Source: Rhodoferax sp. (GTDB taxonomy: Bacteria > Pseudomonadota > Gammaproteobacteria > Burkholderiales > Burkholderiaceae_C). Taken from it: 64,000 nucleotides of DNA. The stretch is from positions 25,952-89,951 of the forward strand of contig JAUXWC010000077.1 in NCBI GenBank assembly GCA_030685025.1. The letters run 5' to 3'. Positions 1-9,033 of the stretch are shown piece after piece; positions within the stretch are counted from its first letter, which is position 1; each line of letters opens with the position of its first letter. A model generated the notes under the pieces. The model saw only the letters and a list, made by a program, of their open reading frames with translations, was not told the DNA's origin and ran no database searches. Made by a program: the position numbers and the translations under genes.

Positions 1-555
1 GACACCCCGCGTTTGATCAGCAGCCTGGGGGACGCCGAGAAGGCACGCCTGGCCCTGTTGATGCAGTTCACCTTGCCGGGCGTGCCGCTGATCTATTACG
101 GCGAGGAGATCGGCATGGAAGGCGGTGCCGACCCGGATTGCCGGCGCACCATGCGTTGGGACCCGGCGCAATGGAACCACGCCCAGTGCGATTGGGTCAA
201 GCGCCTGATCAGCATCCGCCAGACCAACCCGGCTCTGCAATACGGCGAAGTCACCGTGCTGGGCGACCGCCTGGACGGCAATGCCCTGGTGTTTCTACGC
301 CATACCGACGTGCCGGGCGAGGAGGCGCTGGTGATCGTGAACAACGCCGACCAGCCGCTACAAGTGCGCCTGATGCTGCCCTACTCGCACTGGTACGACG
401 GTGTGCCGCTACGTGACGCCTTGGGCGCCGCGCCCGACACCAAGGTGCAGGCCGCCAGCGTCAAGCTCGGCGTCGCGCCGCGCAGCGGTGCCATCTACCA
501 GGCGGCCGATCCGCATACTCACTACACCTATTTCAAGCCGCGCAACCGGGGTTGA
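1..555 (+). CDS. GH13 alpha-glucosidase/cyclomaltodextrinase-like glycosidase, C-terminal part (5' end outside window)
   Basis: The reading frame is open from the first base and gives 184 residues to the stop. It begins with D-T-P-R, which fits the end of the conserved GH13 region 'NHDTPR', whose Asp and His stabilise the transition state. Next come LPGVPLIYYGEEIGMEGG and RRTMRWD, typical of the end of the (beta/alpha)8 barrel in neopullulanase and cyclomaltodextrinase-type GH13 enzymes. The last roughly 100 residues resemble the C-terminal beta domain (VFLRHT, ALVIVNNAD). Such enzymes hydrolyse alpha-1,4 or alpha-1,6 glucosidic links. The catalytic nucleophile and acid lie upstream of the window, so the exact subfamily cannot be set. 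The gene converges on hutH. The short gap holds a GC-rich inverted repeat (GGCGCG/CGCGCC near 560-579) without a T-tract. Confidence 0.85.
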   Translation, partial: DTPRLISSLGDAEKARLALLMQFTLPGVPLIYYGEEIGMEGGADPDCRRTMRWDPAQWNHAQCDWVKRLISIRQTNPALQYGEVTVLGDRLDGNALVFLRHTDVPGEEALVIVNNADQPLQVRLMLPYSHWYDGVPLRDALGAAPDTKVQAASVKLGVAPRSGAIYQAADPHTHYTYFKPRNRG

Positions 556-595
556 GCGGGGCGCGCGGTCGGTCGCGCCACGCGTGTATCGAGCG

Positions 596-2179
596 TCAGC
601 TTGGCGTCCAGAGTTTGGGCAATCCGGGCAGCGTGCGAAAGATGCTTGAGAGCGCGCCGCTGGTGACCAGGGTGGTGGCGTGCGCCATGTCGGGCGCCAG
701 GTAGCGATCCTGCGCCATCGCGCTGATGTCCTGGCGCAACAGGGCATGCACCTGCTCCAGCGCGGTCGAACTCCTGAGCGGTCGCAGAAACTCGATACCC
801 TGTGCCGCCGCCAGCAGTTCGATGCCCAGGATGTGCGCCGTGTTGCGGATCATGGCTTGCAGGCGGCGCGCGGCAAAGGTGGCCATGGAGACATGGTCTT
901 CCTGGTTGGCGCTGGTGGGCAGGCTGTCGACGCTGGCGGGGTGCGCCAATGACTTGTTCTCGGAGGCCAGCGAGGCGGCGGTCACGTGGGCGATCATGAA
1001 GCCGCTGTTCAGGCCCGCGTCTGCCGTCAGGAACGGCGGCAGGCGCGACACATTGCTGTCGATCAGCATCGCAATGCGCCGCTCGGCAATCGCACCGACC
1101 TCGGCAATCGCCAGCGCACAGGCGTCGGCCGCCAAGGCCACCGGTTCGGCGTGGAAGTTTCCACCCGATAACATGATGCCCCCACGCTCCCCTTGGTCGC
1201 TGCCCGACGCCCAGTCAATGGCGCCGCCTTGCGGCAGCACCAGCGGGTTGTCGGTCACGGCATTGGCTTCGCGTACCAGCACCAGCGCGGCGTGGCGCAG
1301 CGAGTCCAGGCAGGCGCCTACGACCTGGGGCTGGCAACGCAGGCAGTAGGGGTCTTGCACCCGGTCATCACCCTCTTGATGTGATTGGCGGATCTCACTC
1401 CCGGCCAACAAGGCGCGGTAGTACTTGGCCACGTCAATCTGCCCGGGCTGGCCGCGCAGCGCGTGGATGCGCGGGTCGAACGGGCCATCGCTGCCGCGCG
1501 CCGCATCCACTGTCAGGGCGCCGATCACCAGCGCCGCTTCCAGCACCGGCTCGAAGGTGAGCAGCGCGTGCAAGGCCAAGGCGGTGGAGGTCTGGGTGCC
1601 GTTGATCAACGCCAGGCCTTCCTTGGCGGCCAGCTTCAAGGGCGCAATGCCAGCGGCCTGCAGCAGGGGCAGGGCGGGCGTTCTCTGCCCGTCAACCAGC
1701 ATCTCGCCCTCGCCCAGCAGCGCCAGCGTCATGTGGGCCAGTGGCGCCAAGTCGCCCGAGGCGCCGACCGAACCCTGCGAGGGTACATAGGGCACCAGGC
1801 CCGCGTTGTGCACCGCCAGCAGGGTGTCGATCACGGTCTGGCGCACACCCGAATAGCCGCGCGCCAAGCTGGCCGCCTTGAGCGCGAGCATCAGCCGGAT
1901 GACGGCCGGATCGAGCGGCTCGCCCACCCCCACGCTGTGCGAGCGGATCAGGTTGAGCTGCAGGGTGTCGAGCTGCGACTGGCTGATGCGCTGGTTGGCC
2001 AGCTTGCCAAAGCCGGTGTTGACGCCATAGACCGGCGCGTCACCGGCAGCGGCGGCCTGCACCACGGCAGCGCTGGCGGCCACCGGTGCCAGGCAGGAGT
2101 CGGCCAGTTGCAGGCTGACAGCCCCGGCGTGAAGGGTCTGGATCTGTTCGAGGGTCAGGCTTCCGGGCTCAATCAGCAT
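596..2179 (-). CDS. hutH: Histidine ammonia-lyase
   Basis: HutH converts L-histidine to urocanate and ammonia, the first step of histidine degradation in the cytoplasm. The product is 527 residues, slightly longer than the usual 505-515. It carries the A-S-G triad near residue 140 (GSVGASGDLAPLAHM) that cyclises to the MIO electrophile, and the family signatures GVNTGFGKLA, NALVINGTQ-like ALINGTQTS and QEDHVSM. I place the start at the ATG 1 nt past the hutU stop, with GGAG upstream. A TTG start 15 nt earlier would overlap hutU. It is co-transcribed with hutU, an unusual order in that the second enzyme's gene comes first, but common in hut loci. Identification is essentially certain. Confidence 0.97.
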   Translation of the reverse strand: MLIEPGSLTLEQIQTLHAGAVSLQLADSCLAPVAASAAVVQAAAAGDAPVYGVNTGFGKLANQRISQSQLDTLQLNLIRSHSVGVGEPLDPAVIRLMLALKAASLARGYSGVRQTVIDTLLAVHNAGLVPYVPSQGSVGASGDLAPLAHMTLALLGEGEMLVDGQRTPALPLLQAAGIAPLKLAAKEGLALINGTQTSTALALHALLTFEPVLEAALVIGALTVDAARGSDGPFDPRIHALRGQPGQIDVAKYYRALLAGSEIRQSHQEGDDRVQDPYCLRCQPQVVGACLDSLRHAALVLVREANAVTDNPLVLPQGGAIDWASGSDQGERGGIMLSGGNFHAEPVALAADACALAIAEVGAIAERRIAMLIDSNVSRLPPFLTADAGLNSGFMIAHVTAASLASENKSLAHPASVDSLPTSANQEDHVSMATFAARRLQAMIRNTAHILGIELLAAAQGIEFLRPLRSSTALEQVHALLRQDISAMAQDRYLAPDMAHATTLVTSGALSSIFRTLPGLPKLWTPS

Positions 2180-2180
2180 C

Positions 2181-3887
2181 TCAGGCTCCAGCAATCATGG
2201 GCAGGTTCAGGCCTTGCTCTTTGGCACAGGCAATTGCGTCCGCGTAGCCGGCATCGGCGTGGCGCATCACGCCGGTGGCGGGGTCGTTCCACAGCACCCG
2301 CTCGATCCGTTTGGCCGCGGCATCGGTGCCGTCACACACGATTACCACACCGGCATGCTGCGAGTAGCCCATGCCGACACCGCCGCCGTGGTGCAGCGAG
2401 ACCCAGGTGGCGCCGCTGGCCGTGTTGAGCAGGGCGTTGAGCAGCGGCCAGTCGGACACCGCGTCGGAGCCATCGCGCATGGACTCGGTTTCGCGGTTGG
2501 GAGAGGCCACCGAGCCGCTGTCGAGGTGGTCGCGCCCGATCACGATCGGCGCCTTGAGTTCGCCACTCCTGACCATCTCGTTAAAGGCCAGACCGGCGCG
2601 ATGGCGCTCGCCCAGGCCAATCCAGCAAATGCGCGCCGGCAGGCCCTGAAAGGCGATGCGCTCACTGGCCATGTTCAGCCAGCGGTGCAGGTGCGCGTCG
2701 GCCGGGAACAACTCTTTCATCTTGGCGTCGGTCTTGGCGATGTCTTGCGGTTCGCCACTGAGCGCGACCCAGCGAAACGGCCCCTTGCCGCGGCAGAACA
2801 AGGGCCGCACATAGGCCGGCACGAAGCCCGGGAAATCGAAGGCGTTCTTGACGCCCTCGTCGAGCGCCACCTGACGGATGTTGTTGCCATAGTCCACCGT
2901 GGGCACACCCATGGCCTGAAAGTCCAGCATCGCTCGCACGTGCACGGCGCAACTGCGCGCGGCCTCGCCGCGCAAGTCGGCGTGCTCGGCCGGGTCGGCC
3001 TGCGCGATGCGCCAGCGTTCCAGCGACCAGCCTGCAGGCAGGTAGCCGTGAATCAAGTCGTGCGCCGAGGTCTGGTCGGTCACCAGGTCCGGTCGCAGGC
3101 CGCCGGCCTTGCAGCGACGCGCCAACTCCGGCAGGATCTCGGCCGCATTGCCCAACAAGCCGACCGATACCGCCTTCTTCTCGGCGCTGTAGCGCGCCAT
3201 GCGCTCCAAGGCGTCGTCCAGATCGCGCGCTTGCTCATCGAGGTAGCGGGTCTTGAGCCGAAACTCGATGCGCGACGGTTGGCATTCGATCATCAGCGAA
3301 GAGGCGCCCGCAAAACTGGCCGCCAGTGGTTGCGCGCCGCCCATGCCACCCAGGCCGGCTGACAGAATCCAGCGCCCGGCCAAGCTCCCGCCGTAGTGCT
3401 GGCGCCCGGCTTCCACAAAGGTCTCGAAGGTGCCCTGCACGATGCCTTGGCTACCGATGTAGATCCACGAGCCGGCCGTCATCTGGCCGTACATCATCAG
3501 GCCTTTGCGGTCGAGCTCATGAAAGTGTTCCCAGGTCGCCCACTTGGGCACCAAGTTGGAGTTGGCAAGCAGCACCCGCGGCGCGTCTGCGTGGGTGCGA
3601 AACACCCCCACCGGTTTGCCGCTCTGGATCAACAGGGTTTCTTCCTCGCCGAGCGCGCGCAAGGCTTTGTCGATCGCCTCGAAACAATCCCAGTTGCGCG
3701 CCGCCTTGCCGATGCCGCCGTACACCACCAGGGCGTCGGGGTTCTCGGCCACCTCGGGGTCGAGGTTGTTTTGCAGCATGCGCCAGGCGGCCTCGATCAG
3801 CCAGTTCTTGCAGGTCAGTTGCGTGCCGCGGGGGGCGCGCACCGGCCGCGGCTGGGCGTGGGTGAGAACGGTGGGCTGTTGGGGCAC
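2181..3887 (-). CDS. hutU: Urocanate hydratase (urocanase)
   Basis: HutU hydrates urocanate to 4-imidazolone-5-propionate, using tightly bound NAD+ as an electrophile. The 568-residue product matches the usual 550-570. Visible family blocks are GTQLTCKNW near the N-terminus, [33 protein letters not shown], the glycine-rich [24 protein letters not shown] and the C-terminal [18 protein letters not shown]. The start is a GTG at 3885-3887 with AGGAG 7 nt upstream. It is the first gene of a hutUH operon transcribed away from hutC. Its predicted leader of about 180 nt contains a 27-bp perfect inverted repeat. Confidence 0.97.
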   Translation of the reverse strand: MPQQPTVLTHAQPRPVRAPRGTQLTCKNWLIEAAWRMLQNNLDPEVAENPDALVVYGGIGKAARNWDCFEAIDKALRALGEEETLLIQSGKPVGVFRTHADAPRVLLANSNLVPKWATWEHFHELDRKGLMMYGQMTAGSWIYIGSQGIVQGTFETFVEAGRQHYGGSLAGRWILSAGLGGMGGAQPLAASFAGASSLMIECQPSRIEFRLKTRYLDEQARDLDDALERMARYSAEKKAVSVGLLGNAAEILPELARRCKAGGLRPDLVTDQTSAHDLIHGYLPAGWSLERWRIAQADPAEHADLRGEAARSCAVHVRAMLDFQAMGVPTVDYGNNIRQVALDEGVKNAFDFPGFVPAYVRPLFCRGKGPFRWVALSGEPQDIAKTDAKMKELFPADAHLHRWLNMASERIAFQGLPARICWIGLGERHRAGLAFNEMVRSGELKAPIVIGRDHLDSGSVASPNRETESMRDGSDAVSDWPLLNALLNTASGATWVSLHHGGGVGMGYSQHAGVVIVCDGTDAAAKRIERVLWNDPATGVMRHADAGYADAIACAKEQGLNLPMIAGA

Positions 3888-3929
3888 GGCAATCTCCTAT
3901 GGAATCGTTCGGAATACGTGAGGGCGCGT

Positions 3930-4007
3930 CGTCATTGCGAGCGTAGCGCGGCAATCGTGCGCCCGAGCTATGCCACGGTGGATTGCCGCGCTACGCTCGC
4001 AATGACG
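3930..4007. repeat. 27-bp perfect inverted repeat (REP-like palindrome) in the hutU-hutC intergenic region
   Basis: Positions 3930-3956 and 3981-4007 are exact reverse complements (arm begins CGTCATTGCGAGCG and ends GCGGCAATC), separated by 24 nt. Similar palindromes built on ATTGCGAGCG/CGCTCGCAAT are found dispersed between genes in many proteobacteria. By the predicted promoter positions it would fold as a strong hairpin in the 5' leader of hutUH mRNA. Confidence 0.85.
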
Positions 4008-4071
4008 GGTTCTGATGTCATGCAATGGGGAAAGGTCAATGTTCGGTTGGGCACAAGGCTTCAAGATTTGA

Positions 4072-4100
4072 ACTGTACTTGACTAGACAAGTCTATGCAA
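4072..4100 (-). promoter_or_regulatory. Predicted sigma-70 promoter of hutUH
   Basis: On the minus strand TTGCAT (4100-4095) is followed after 17 nt by TACAGT (4077-4072). This is a reasonable -35/-10 pair with ideal spacing, and it places the transcription start near 4065. It overlaps the hutC promoter on the other strand and the central palindrome. Sequence-only prediction. Confidence 0.5.
4077..4092. promoter_or_regulatory. Candidate HutC operator
   Basis: ACTTGACTAGACAAGT is palindromic except at positions 6 and 11. HutC repressors of the GntR family are known to bind CTTG-type palindromes of the form CTTGtAtntACAAG. The site lies inside the spacers of both predicted divergent promoters, so one bound repressor dimer could block hutUH and hutCDIGF together, with urocanate as the usual inducer. 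Confidence 0.6.
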
Positions 4101-4107
4101 CTAAAAT
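4079..4107 (+). promoter_or_regulatory. Predicted sigma-70 promoter of hutCDIGF
   Basis: TTGACT (4079-4084), a 17-nt spacer and TAAAAT (4102-4107) make a near-consensus promoter. The expected start is at about 4113-4115, which coincides with the hutC ATG at 4114, so the transcript could be leaderless. No clear Shine-Dalgarno sequence precedes the ATG. Confidence 0.55.
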
Positions 4108-4113
4108 TTACCA

Positions 4114-4863
4114 ATGGTCAAGAACAAACCCGATGCGTCCACGTCACGAGCTGGGGCAAGAGGCGCGGCTGCGCCCTATGCCCTTGTGAAACAGTTCCTG
4201 AAGGATGGCCTGCAGCAAGGCGTCTGGCCGCCCGGCACGCTGATGCCGTCCGAGGCCGCACTGGTGGAGCAGTTCGGCGTCAGCCGCATGACCATCACGC
4301 GCGCCTTGGGTGAGTTGCGCAGCGAAGGCTTGGTCGAGCGTGTTCAGGGCGTGGGCACCTTCGCCGCGCACCTGGGGCCAGTTTCCAGCTCCTTGACCTT
4401 GCGCGACCTGCACGAGGAGATCACCGAGCGCGGCCACCGCCATCACGCACGGGTGCATCTCGCGCAGGCCGAACCAGCCAGCCAGGCGCTGGCGCAGCGC
4501 CTCGGCCTGGCTGCTGGAGCGCCGGTGTTTCACACCCTGATCGTGCATTTCGAGAACGGGGTGGCACTGCAGTGCGAGGACCGCTACGTCAACCCGGCCT
4601 GCGCGCCCGACTATCTGCGGCAAGACTTCACGCAGGTCACGCCCACGCATTACCTGCTGCAGGTGGCGCCCTTGTGGGAGGCGCAATACGCCATCGAGGC
4701 GGATCGCCCGACCGCGCAGGAGGCCAAGTTGCTGGGCATTTCGCCCGGCGAGCCCTGTCTGATCATCGTGCGCCGCACCGTCAACCGGGATACGCCGATC
4801 ACGCTGGCGCGGCTGGTGCACCCCGGTGCGCGTTACCAGATTCACGGGCAGTTCAAGCCATGA
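4114..4863 (+). CDS. hutC: Histidine utilisation repressor, GntR/HutC family
   Basis: The 249-residue product has an N-terminal GntR winged helix (about residues 25-90, with GVWPPGTLMPSEAALVEQFG, VSRMTITRALGELRSEGLV and RVQGVGTF). A C-terminal UTRA ligand-binding domain follows (about 105-245, with CEDRYVNP and PCLIIVRRT). HutC represses hut genes and is released by urocanate. It is the first gene of the plus-strand operon, overlapping hutD by ATGA, and would autoregulate through the adjacent palindrome. The start is taken at the ATG at 4114. The roughly 20 residues before the helix-turn-helix are a low-conservation tail. Confidence 0.93.
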   Translation: MVKNKPDASTSRAGARGAAAPYALVKQFLKDGLQQGVWPPGTLMPSEAALVEQFGVSRMTITRALGELRSEGLVERVQGVGTFAAHLGPVSSSLTLRDLHEEITERGHRHHARVHLAQAEPASQALAQRLGLAAGAPVFHTLIVHFENGVALQCEDRYVNPACAPDYLRQDFTQVTPTHYLLQVAPLWEAQYAIEADRPTAQEAKLLGISPGEPCLIIVRRTVNRDTPITLARLVHPGARYQIHGQFKP

Positions 4864-5417
4864 GTTTTGAGTGCATTGATGCTGCGGCTGTTGCACCACA
4901 GGCATGGCGCAATGGCGGGGGGCAGACGCGTGAGCTGCTGGCCTGGCCCAGTGCCGAGGCGTGGACGCTGCGCATCAGCCTGGCCGACATTCGCGCTGAT
5001 GGGCCGTTCTCCAGCTTTGCCGGTGTGCAGCGCTGGTTCGCCGTGGTGCAAGGGGCGGGCGTGCAACTGAAGTTTACCGATGCCACGTACCGGATCGGCC
5101 TGGCCGACGAGCCACTTTGCTTTGACGGCGTCCTGACGCCGGGCTGCGCCTTGCTGGGCGGAGCCACCCGTGACTTGAACCTGATGCTGCGCGGTGCGCC
5201 AGGGCACATGCGGCGCCTGCATGGCGCCTTGGGTTGCGAGCTGGATGCTCCTGTTTTGATAGCTATTTACGCAGTGTCGATGCCTGCCGCGGTTCAATTT
5301 GGTGACGAGGTCGAGCGGGTGGTAGCGCCTGGCACCCTGGTCTGGCGACTGCTCGATGCGCCAGGGCGGGTGCGTGCCCAGGGTGATGACGCACTGTGGC
5401 TGGAGGCCAAGGTATGA
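4860..5417 (+). CDS. hutD: HutD/Ves family protein
   Basis: This is a small cupin-like protein of 185 residues, the size of the HutD/Ves family. Conserved pieces are [16 protein letters not shown] at the N-terminus, [28 protein letters not shown] and RDLNLMLR. HutD has no catalytic role in the pathway. In Pseudomonas fluorescens work it has been proposed to bind formylglutamate and limit hut expression. The start is the ATG overlapping the hutC stop (ATGA), giving translational coupling. The stop overlaps hutI in the same way. Confidence 0.9.
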   Translation: MSFECIDAAAVAPQAWRNGGGQTRELLAWPSAEAWTLRISLADIRADGPFSSFAGVQRWFAVVQGAGVQLKFTDATYRIGLADEPLCFDGVLTPGCALLGGATRDLNLMLRGAPGHMRRLHGALGCELDAPVLIAIYAVSMPAAVQFGDEVERVVAPGTLVWRLLDAPGRVRAQGDDALWLEAKV

Positions 5418-6649
5418 GTTTGTCCCTGTGGCAAAACTGCCGCCTGGCGACCCTGCAGAGCAGTCTGCACCAGCCTTATGGACTGATTGATGATGCGGCC
5501 ATGGTGGTCGATGGCCCTGGGCTGATCTGGGTGGGTGCACGCCGCGACCTGCCAGCGGCGCTGGCGCCCAGCCACGCGCCTCGGCATGATCTGCAAGGCG
5601 CCTTGGTCACCCCAGGTCTGATCGACTGCCACACGCATCTGGTCTACGGCGGCACACGCGCCAACGAATTCGAGCAGCGCTTGCAGGGCGTCAGTTACGA
5701 AGCCATCGCCAAAGCGGGCGGTGGCATCCGCTCCACGGTTGCGGCCACCCGCGCCGCCAGCAGCGACACCTTGTTGCACAGGGCCAGCGCGCGGGCGCGG
5801 TGCCTGATGCGCGAGGGCGTCACCACGTTGGAGATCAAGTCTGGTTATGGACTCAGTCTGGAGCACGAGCGTCGTTGCCTGCAAGTGGCCCGTTCGCTGG
5901 GGCAGCAACTGCCGCTTGGCGTGCGCACGACGTTTCTGGGCGCCCACGCCTTGCCGAGCGAGTTTGAAGGCCGCGCCGACGACTACATCGATGCCGTGTG
6001 CGCCTGGCTTGCCACGCTTGCCGGCGAAGGTCTGGTGGATGCGGTGGACGTCTTCTGCGAGCGCATTGCCTTCAGCCTGGCGCAAACGCGGCGCGTGTTC
6101 GAAGCCGCCCGCGCCCTGGGGCTGCCGGTCAAGCTACATGCCGAGCAACTGAGCGACCAGGGCGGCGCGGCGCTGGCGGCGCAGTTTGGCGCCCTGTCCT
6201 GCGATCACCTGGAGTACCTGAGCGACGACGGCGTGCGCGCCATGGCGCGCTCTGGCAGCGTGGCGGTGTTGCTGCCCGGTGCCTTCTATTTCCTGCGCGA
6301 AACCAGATTACCGCCCATCGACGCCCTGCGCCAGCACGGTGTGCCGATGGCCTTGGCGAGCGACCACAACCCGGGCAGCTCGCCGGTCTTGTCGCTGCTG
6401 CTGATGCTCAACATGGCGTGCACGCTGTTTCGTTTCACGCCCGAAGAAGCGCTGCGCGCCGTCACGGTCAACGGCGCGCGCGCACTGGGCCTGACCGACC
6501 GCGGCACCCTGGCCGCCGGGCAGCGCGCTGACTTCGTGGTCTGGGCGCTGGATCATCCCAACGAGTTGTCCTACTGGATCGGCCGCAACCCATGCCAAAC
6601 TGTGGTGGTGGCGGGTCAGGCGGTGCCGCCCGGACCCATCACCGACTGA
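5414..6649 (+). CDS. hutI: Imidazolonepropionase
   Basis: HutI hydrolyses 4-imidazolone-5-propionate to N-formimino-L-glutamate (third step). It is a metal-dependent amidohydrolase of 411 residues, normal for the family. The metal ligands are visible in [10 protein letters not shown] (near residue 75) and [12 protein letters not shown] (near 245), with [11 protein letters not shown] near 320. LEIKSGYGL is the usual substrate-binding block. The start is the ATG at 5414, overlapping the hutD stop. After the stop come three tandem 58-bp repeats before hutG, the only sizeable gap in this operon. Confidence 0.96.
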   Translation: MSLSLWQNCRLATLQSSLHQPYGLIDDAAMVVDGPGLIWVGARRDLPAALAPSHAPRHDLQGALVTPGLIDCHTHLVYGGTRANEFEQRLQGVSYEAIAKAGGGIRSTVAATRAASSDTLLHRASARARCLMREGVTTLEIKSGYGLSLEHERRCLQVARSLGQQLPLGVRTTFLGAHALPSEFEGRADDYIDAVCAWLATLAGEGLVDAVDVFCERIAFSLAQTRRVFEAARALGLPVKLHAEQLSDQGGAALAAQFGALSCDHLEYLSDDGVRAMARSGSVAVLLPGAFYFLRETRLPPIDALRQHGVPMALASDHNPGSSPVLSLLLMLNMACTLFRFTPEEALRAVTVNGARALGLTDRGTLAAGQRADFVVWALDHPNELSYWIGRNPCQTVVVAGQAVPPGPITD

Positions 6650-6821
6650 ACAGCCAACATCCGACAATCAGTTGAGGACAGAGCTAAAGGTCTGTCCCGC
6701 AAAGTGAACAGCCAACATCCGACAATCAGTTGAGGACAGAGCTAAAGGTCTGTCCCGCAAAGTGAACAGCCAACATCCGACAATCAGTTGAGGACAGAGC
6801 TAAAGGTCTGTCCCGCAAAGT
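6648..6821 (+). repeat. Three perfect tandem copies of a 58-bp hairpin repeat (family A) inside the hut operon
   Basis: Units 6648-6705, 6706-6763 and 6764-6821 are identical. Each starts GAACAGCCAACATCCGAC and contains GGACAGA, an 8-nt loop and TCTGTCC, then CGCAAAGT. The first unit overlaps the hutI TGA. The array fills the hutI-hutG gap, so the mRNA would carry three successive 7-bp hairpins. Diverged copies of the same unit occur at 14891-15079, 29966-30089, 41957-41996 and 42582-42631. There are no variable spacers, so it is not a CRISPR array. Confidence 0.97.
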
Positions 6822-6833
6822 ATCAGGATTACC

Positions 6834-7634
6834 ATGGGCCACAACACTTACTCCCTGTACCGCGGCAACACGCCGCTGTTGATCAGCCTGCCGCATGTCG
6901 GAACCGTCATTCCCGATGCGCTGCGAGCGGACATGGTCGAGCGCGCGGGGCAGGTCGAAGACACCGACTGGCACCTGGAGTCGCTCTACGCCTTTGCCCG
7001 TACCATGGGCGCGAGCATGTTGGTACCGCTTCATTCGCGCTACGTGATCGACCTCAACCGCCCGCCCGAGAACACGCCGATGTACGCCGGAGTCAACAAC
7101 ACCGAGTTGTGCCCGACCCGCTTCTTCACAGGCGAAGCGCTGTACCGCAGCGGCCGCGAGCCCACGCCTGAACAGATTGCCCAGCGCCGCGAGGCTTATT
7201 GGCGACCGTACCACGCGGCGCTGGCTGCGGAGTTGGCGCGCCTGAAGACCCTGCACGGGCACGCGGTGCTGTTTGACGGCCACAGCATCAAGTCCGAACT
7301 GCCCTGGTTGTTCGAAGGCCACTTGCCCGACCTCAACCTGGGCACCATGGCGGGCGCCAGTTGCGCCGACAGCCTGCGCCTGGCCCTGATGGGGGTGCTG
7401 AGCGTGCAGCGGCGGTTCAGCCACGTGGTGGATGCACGCTTCAAGGGGGGCTACATCACGCGCCATTACGGACGACCGTCCGGGCACCTCCACGCGGTGC
7501 AACTGGAGATGTGCTGGCGCTGCTACATGGAGGAGACGCCGCCCTTCACGCTCGACGCGGCGCGGCTGGCGCCGCTGCATGCGGTGTTGCGCGGCCTGGT
7601 TCGAACCCTCATCAGTTGGAAACCGCATGACTGA
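6834..7634 (+). CDS. hutG: N-formylglutamate deformylase
   Basis: HutG hydrolyses N-formyl-L-glutamate to glutamate and formate, the last step of the five-step histidine pathway. The 266 residues match the N-formylglutamate amidohydrolase family (FGase): LLISLPHVGTVIP at the N-terminus, DTDWHLESLY, RYVIDLNRPPE and LFDGHSIKSELPWLFEG. It is not the ureohydrolase-type formiminoglutamase also called HutG in enteric bacteria. The presence of hutF next door confirms the pathway variant. The ATG at 6834 follows a short AGGA 12 nt past the repeat array. Confidence 0.94.
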   Translation: MGHNTYSLYRGNTPLLISLPHVGTVIPDALRADMVERAGQVEDTDWHLESLYAFARTMGASMLVPLHSRYVIDLNRPPENTPMYAGVNNTELCPTRFFTGEALYRSGREPTPEQIAQRREAYWRPYHAALAAELARLKTLHGHAVLFDGHSIKSELPWLFEGHLPDLNLGTMAGASCADSLRLALMGVLSVQRRFSHVVDARFKGGYITRHYGRPSGHLHAVQLEMCWRCYMEETPPFTLDAARLAPLHAVLRGLVRTLISWKPHD

Positions 7635-9009
7635 GCGCAGCCTGTGGGCGCCGCGCGCCTGGATCGATGGCCGCTGGCGCACCGCCGTGCTGCTGCAAGT
7701 CGATGCCCGTGGCCATTGGGCGGCCATCACCCCTGACGTGGACCCGCCGGGTTCCGCGGTAACCGTGCTGGCCGGGCCGGTCTTGCCGGGGCTGGTCAAC
7801 GCCCACAGCCATGCGTTCCAACGCGCCTTCGCGGGAATGGCCGAGCGGCGCGATACCGATGCGGACGATTTCTGGTCCTGGCGCGAGCGCATGTACGGGG
7901 TGGCGCTGGCGCTAACGCCGGCCCAGTTGCAGGCGGTGGCCGCGCAGCTTTACCTTGAGCTGCTGTGTGGTGGCTACACCCACACTTGCGAGTTTCACTA
8001 CCTGCAGCACCGGGAAGGCGGTCAACCCTACGACGATCCCGCCACCCTGAGCTGGGCCCTGGCCGACGCCGCGCAACAAGCCGGCATGGGCTTGACCGTG
8101 CTACCGGTACTGTATGAGCGGGCCGGTTTCAGCCAGGCCACATTGCGTGACGACCAGCGCCGTTTTGCCACCTCGCCGGCCAGCGTCCATGCGCTCTGTC
8201 AGGTGATCAACGCTTCGCGCCGACCGCTGCTGGGTGCGGGGGTGGCGATTCATTCCCTGCGCGCCGCCGCCAGCGGCAGCATCGTCGACCTGTTACGCCA
8301 CGTGCAAGGCCAGGACCTGCCGATCCACATTCACGTGGCCGAGCAGACCCAGGAAGTAGATGACTGCTTGCAGGCCACTGGCGAGCGTCCGATCGCGTGG
8401 CTGGCCCGCGAGCGACTACTCGATGCCCGCTGGCAACTGGTGCACGCCACCCACGCCACGCCGGGCGAGATCGAGGCGGTCGCGCGCAGCGGCGCTGGCG
8501 TGGTGCTGTGCCCCGCCACCGAGGCCAATCTGGGTGACGGTTTGAGTGACTTGCCGCTCTGGCTGGGCTCCAAGGTGCCCCTGACGCTTGGCTCCGACAG
8601 CCAGGTGTCGCGCTGCTGGGCGCAGGAGCTGCGCTGGCTGGAATATGGGCAACGACTGGGCTTGCGCCAGCGCAACGTCGCGGCCGCTCCCGCTCTGGGC
8701 CAAAGCGCCAGCGCCGCGCGCCTGTTCGACGCCGTGCTGGCCGGTTGCGGCCGCGCCGCCGGGCTGCCACGGTGGGGCTTGGTGCCTGGCGCCCGAGCCG
8801 ACTGGCTGGTGCTCGACGCAAAGGCTCCGGGGCTGCTGGGCCTGCCCGCTTCGCACTTGCTGGACGGGCTGATCTTCGCCACCGACGCACCCGCTCTGCG
8901 TGAGGTCTATGTGGCCGGCCAACGCGTGGTAGCCAATGGCCAGCATGTGGACGTGGCCGCCATTTCACAGCGCTTTGACCAGGCCATGGACGAGTTGTGG
9001 GGTCGGTAG
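7627..9009 (+). CDS. hutF: Formimidoylglutamate deiminase
   Basis: HutF deiminates N-formimino-L-glutamate to N-formyl-L-glutamate and ammonia. The 460-residue product is an amidohydrolase-superfamily enzyme with NAHSHAFQRAFAGMAERR (metal-binding HxH, near residue 58), HIHVAEQTQEVDDC and LTLGSDSQVSRCW near residue 320. I choose the ATG at 7627, which overlaps the hutG stop by 8 nt; the open frame continues further upstream inside hutG and has no support. It is the last gene of the operon and converges on the solute-binding protein gene 24 nt downstream. Confidence 0.94.
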   Translation: MTERSLWAPRAWIDGRWRTAVLLQVDARGHWAAITPDVDPPGSAVTVLAGPVLPGLVNAHSHAFQRAFAGMAERRDTDADDFWSWRERMYGVALALTPAQLQAVAAQLYLELLCGGYTHTCEFHYLQHREGGQPYDDPATLSWALADAAQQAGMGLTVLPVLYERAGFSQATLRDDQRRFATSPASVHALCQVINASRRPLLGAGVAIHSLRAAASGSIVDLLRHVQGQDLPIHIHVAEQTQEVDDCLQATGERPIAWLARERLLDARWQLVHATHATPGEIEAVARSGAGVVLCPATEANLGDGLSDLPLWLGSKVPLTLGSDSQVSRCWAQELRWLEYGQRLGLRQRNVAAAPALGQSASAARLFDAVLAGCGRAAGLPRWGLVPGARADWLVLDAKAPGLLGLPASHLLDGLIFATDAPALREVYVAGQRVVANGQHVDVAAISQRFDQAMDELWGR

Positions 9010-9033
9010 GTCCGCCGCCGGGCGCGGCTGTGA

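Noticed and set aside
6648..6821. CRISPR-like array of three equal repeats
   Set aside because: The units are directly contiguous with no unique spacers, there is no cas gene, and the unit is a hairpin repeat present elsewhere.
7432..7626. Upstream extension of hutF into hutG
   Set aside because: The 65 extra residues overlap hutG coding sequence and are not part of the amidohydrolase family; MTERSLWAPRAWIDG is the normal N-terminus.
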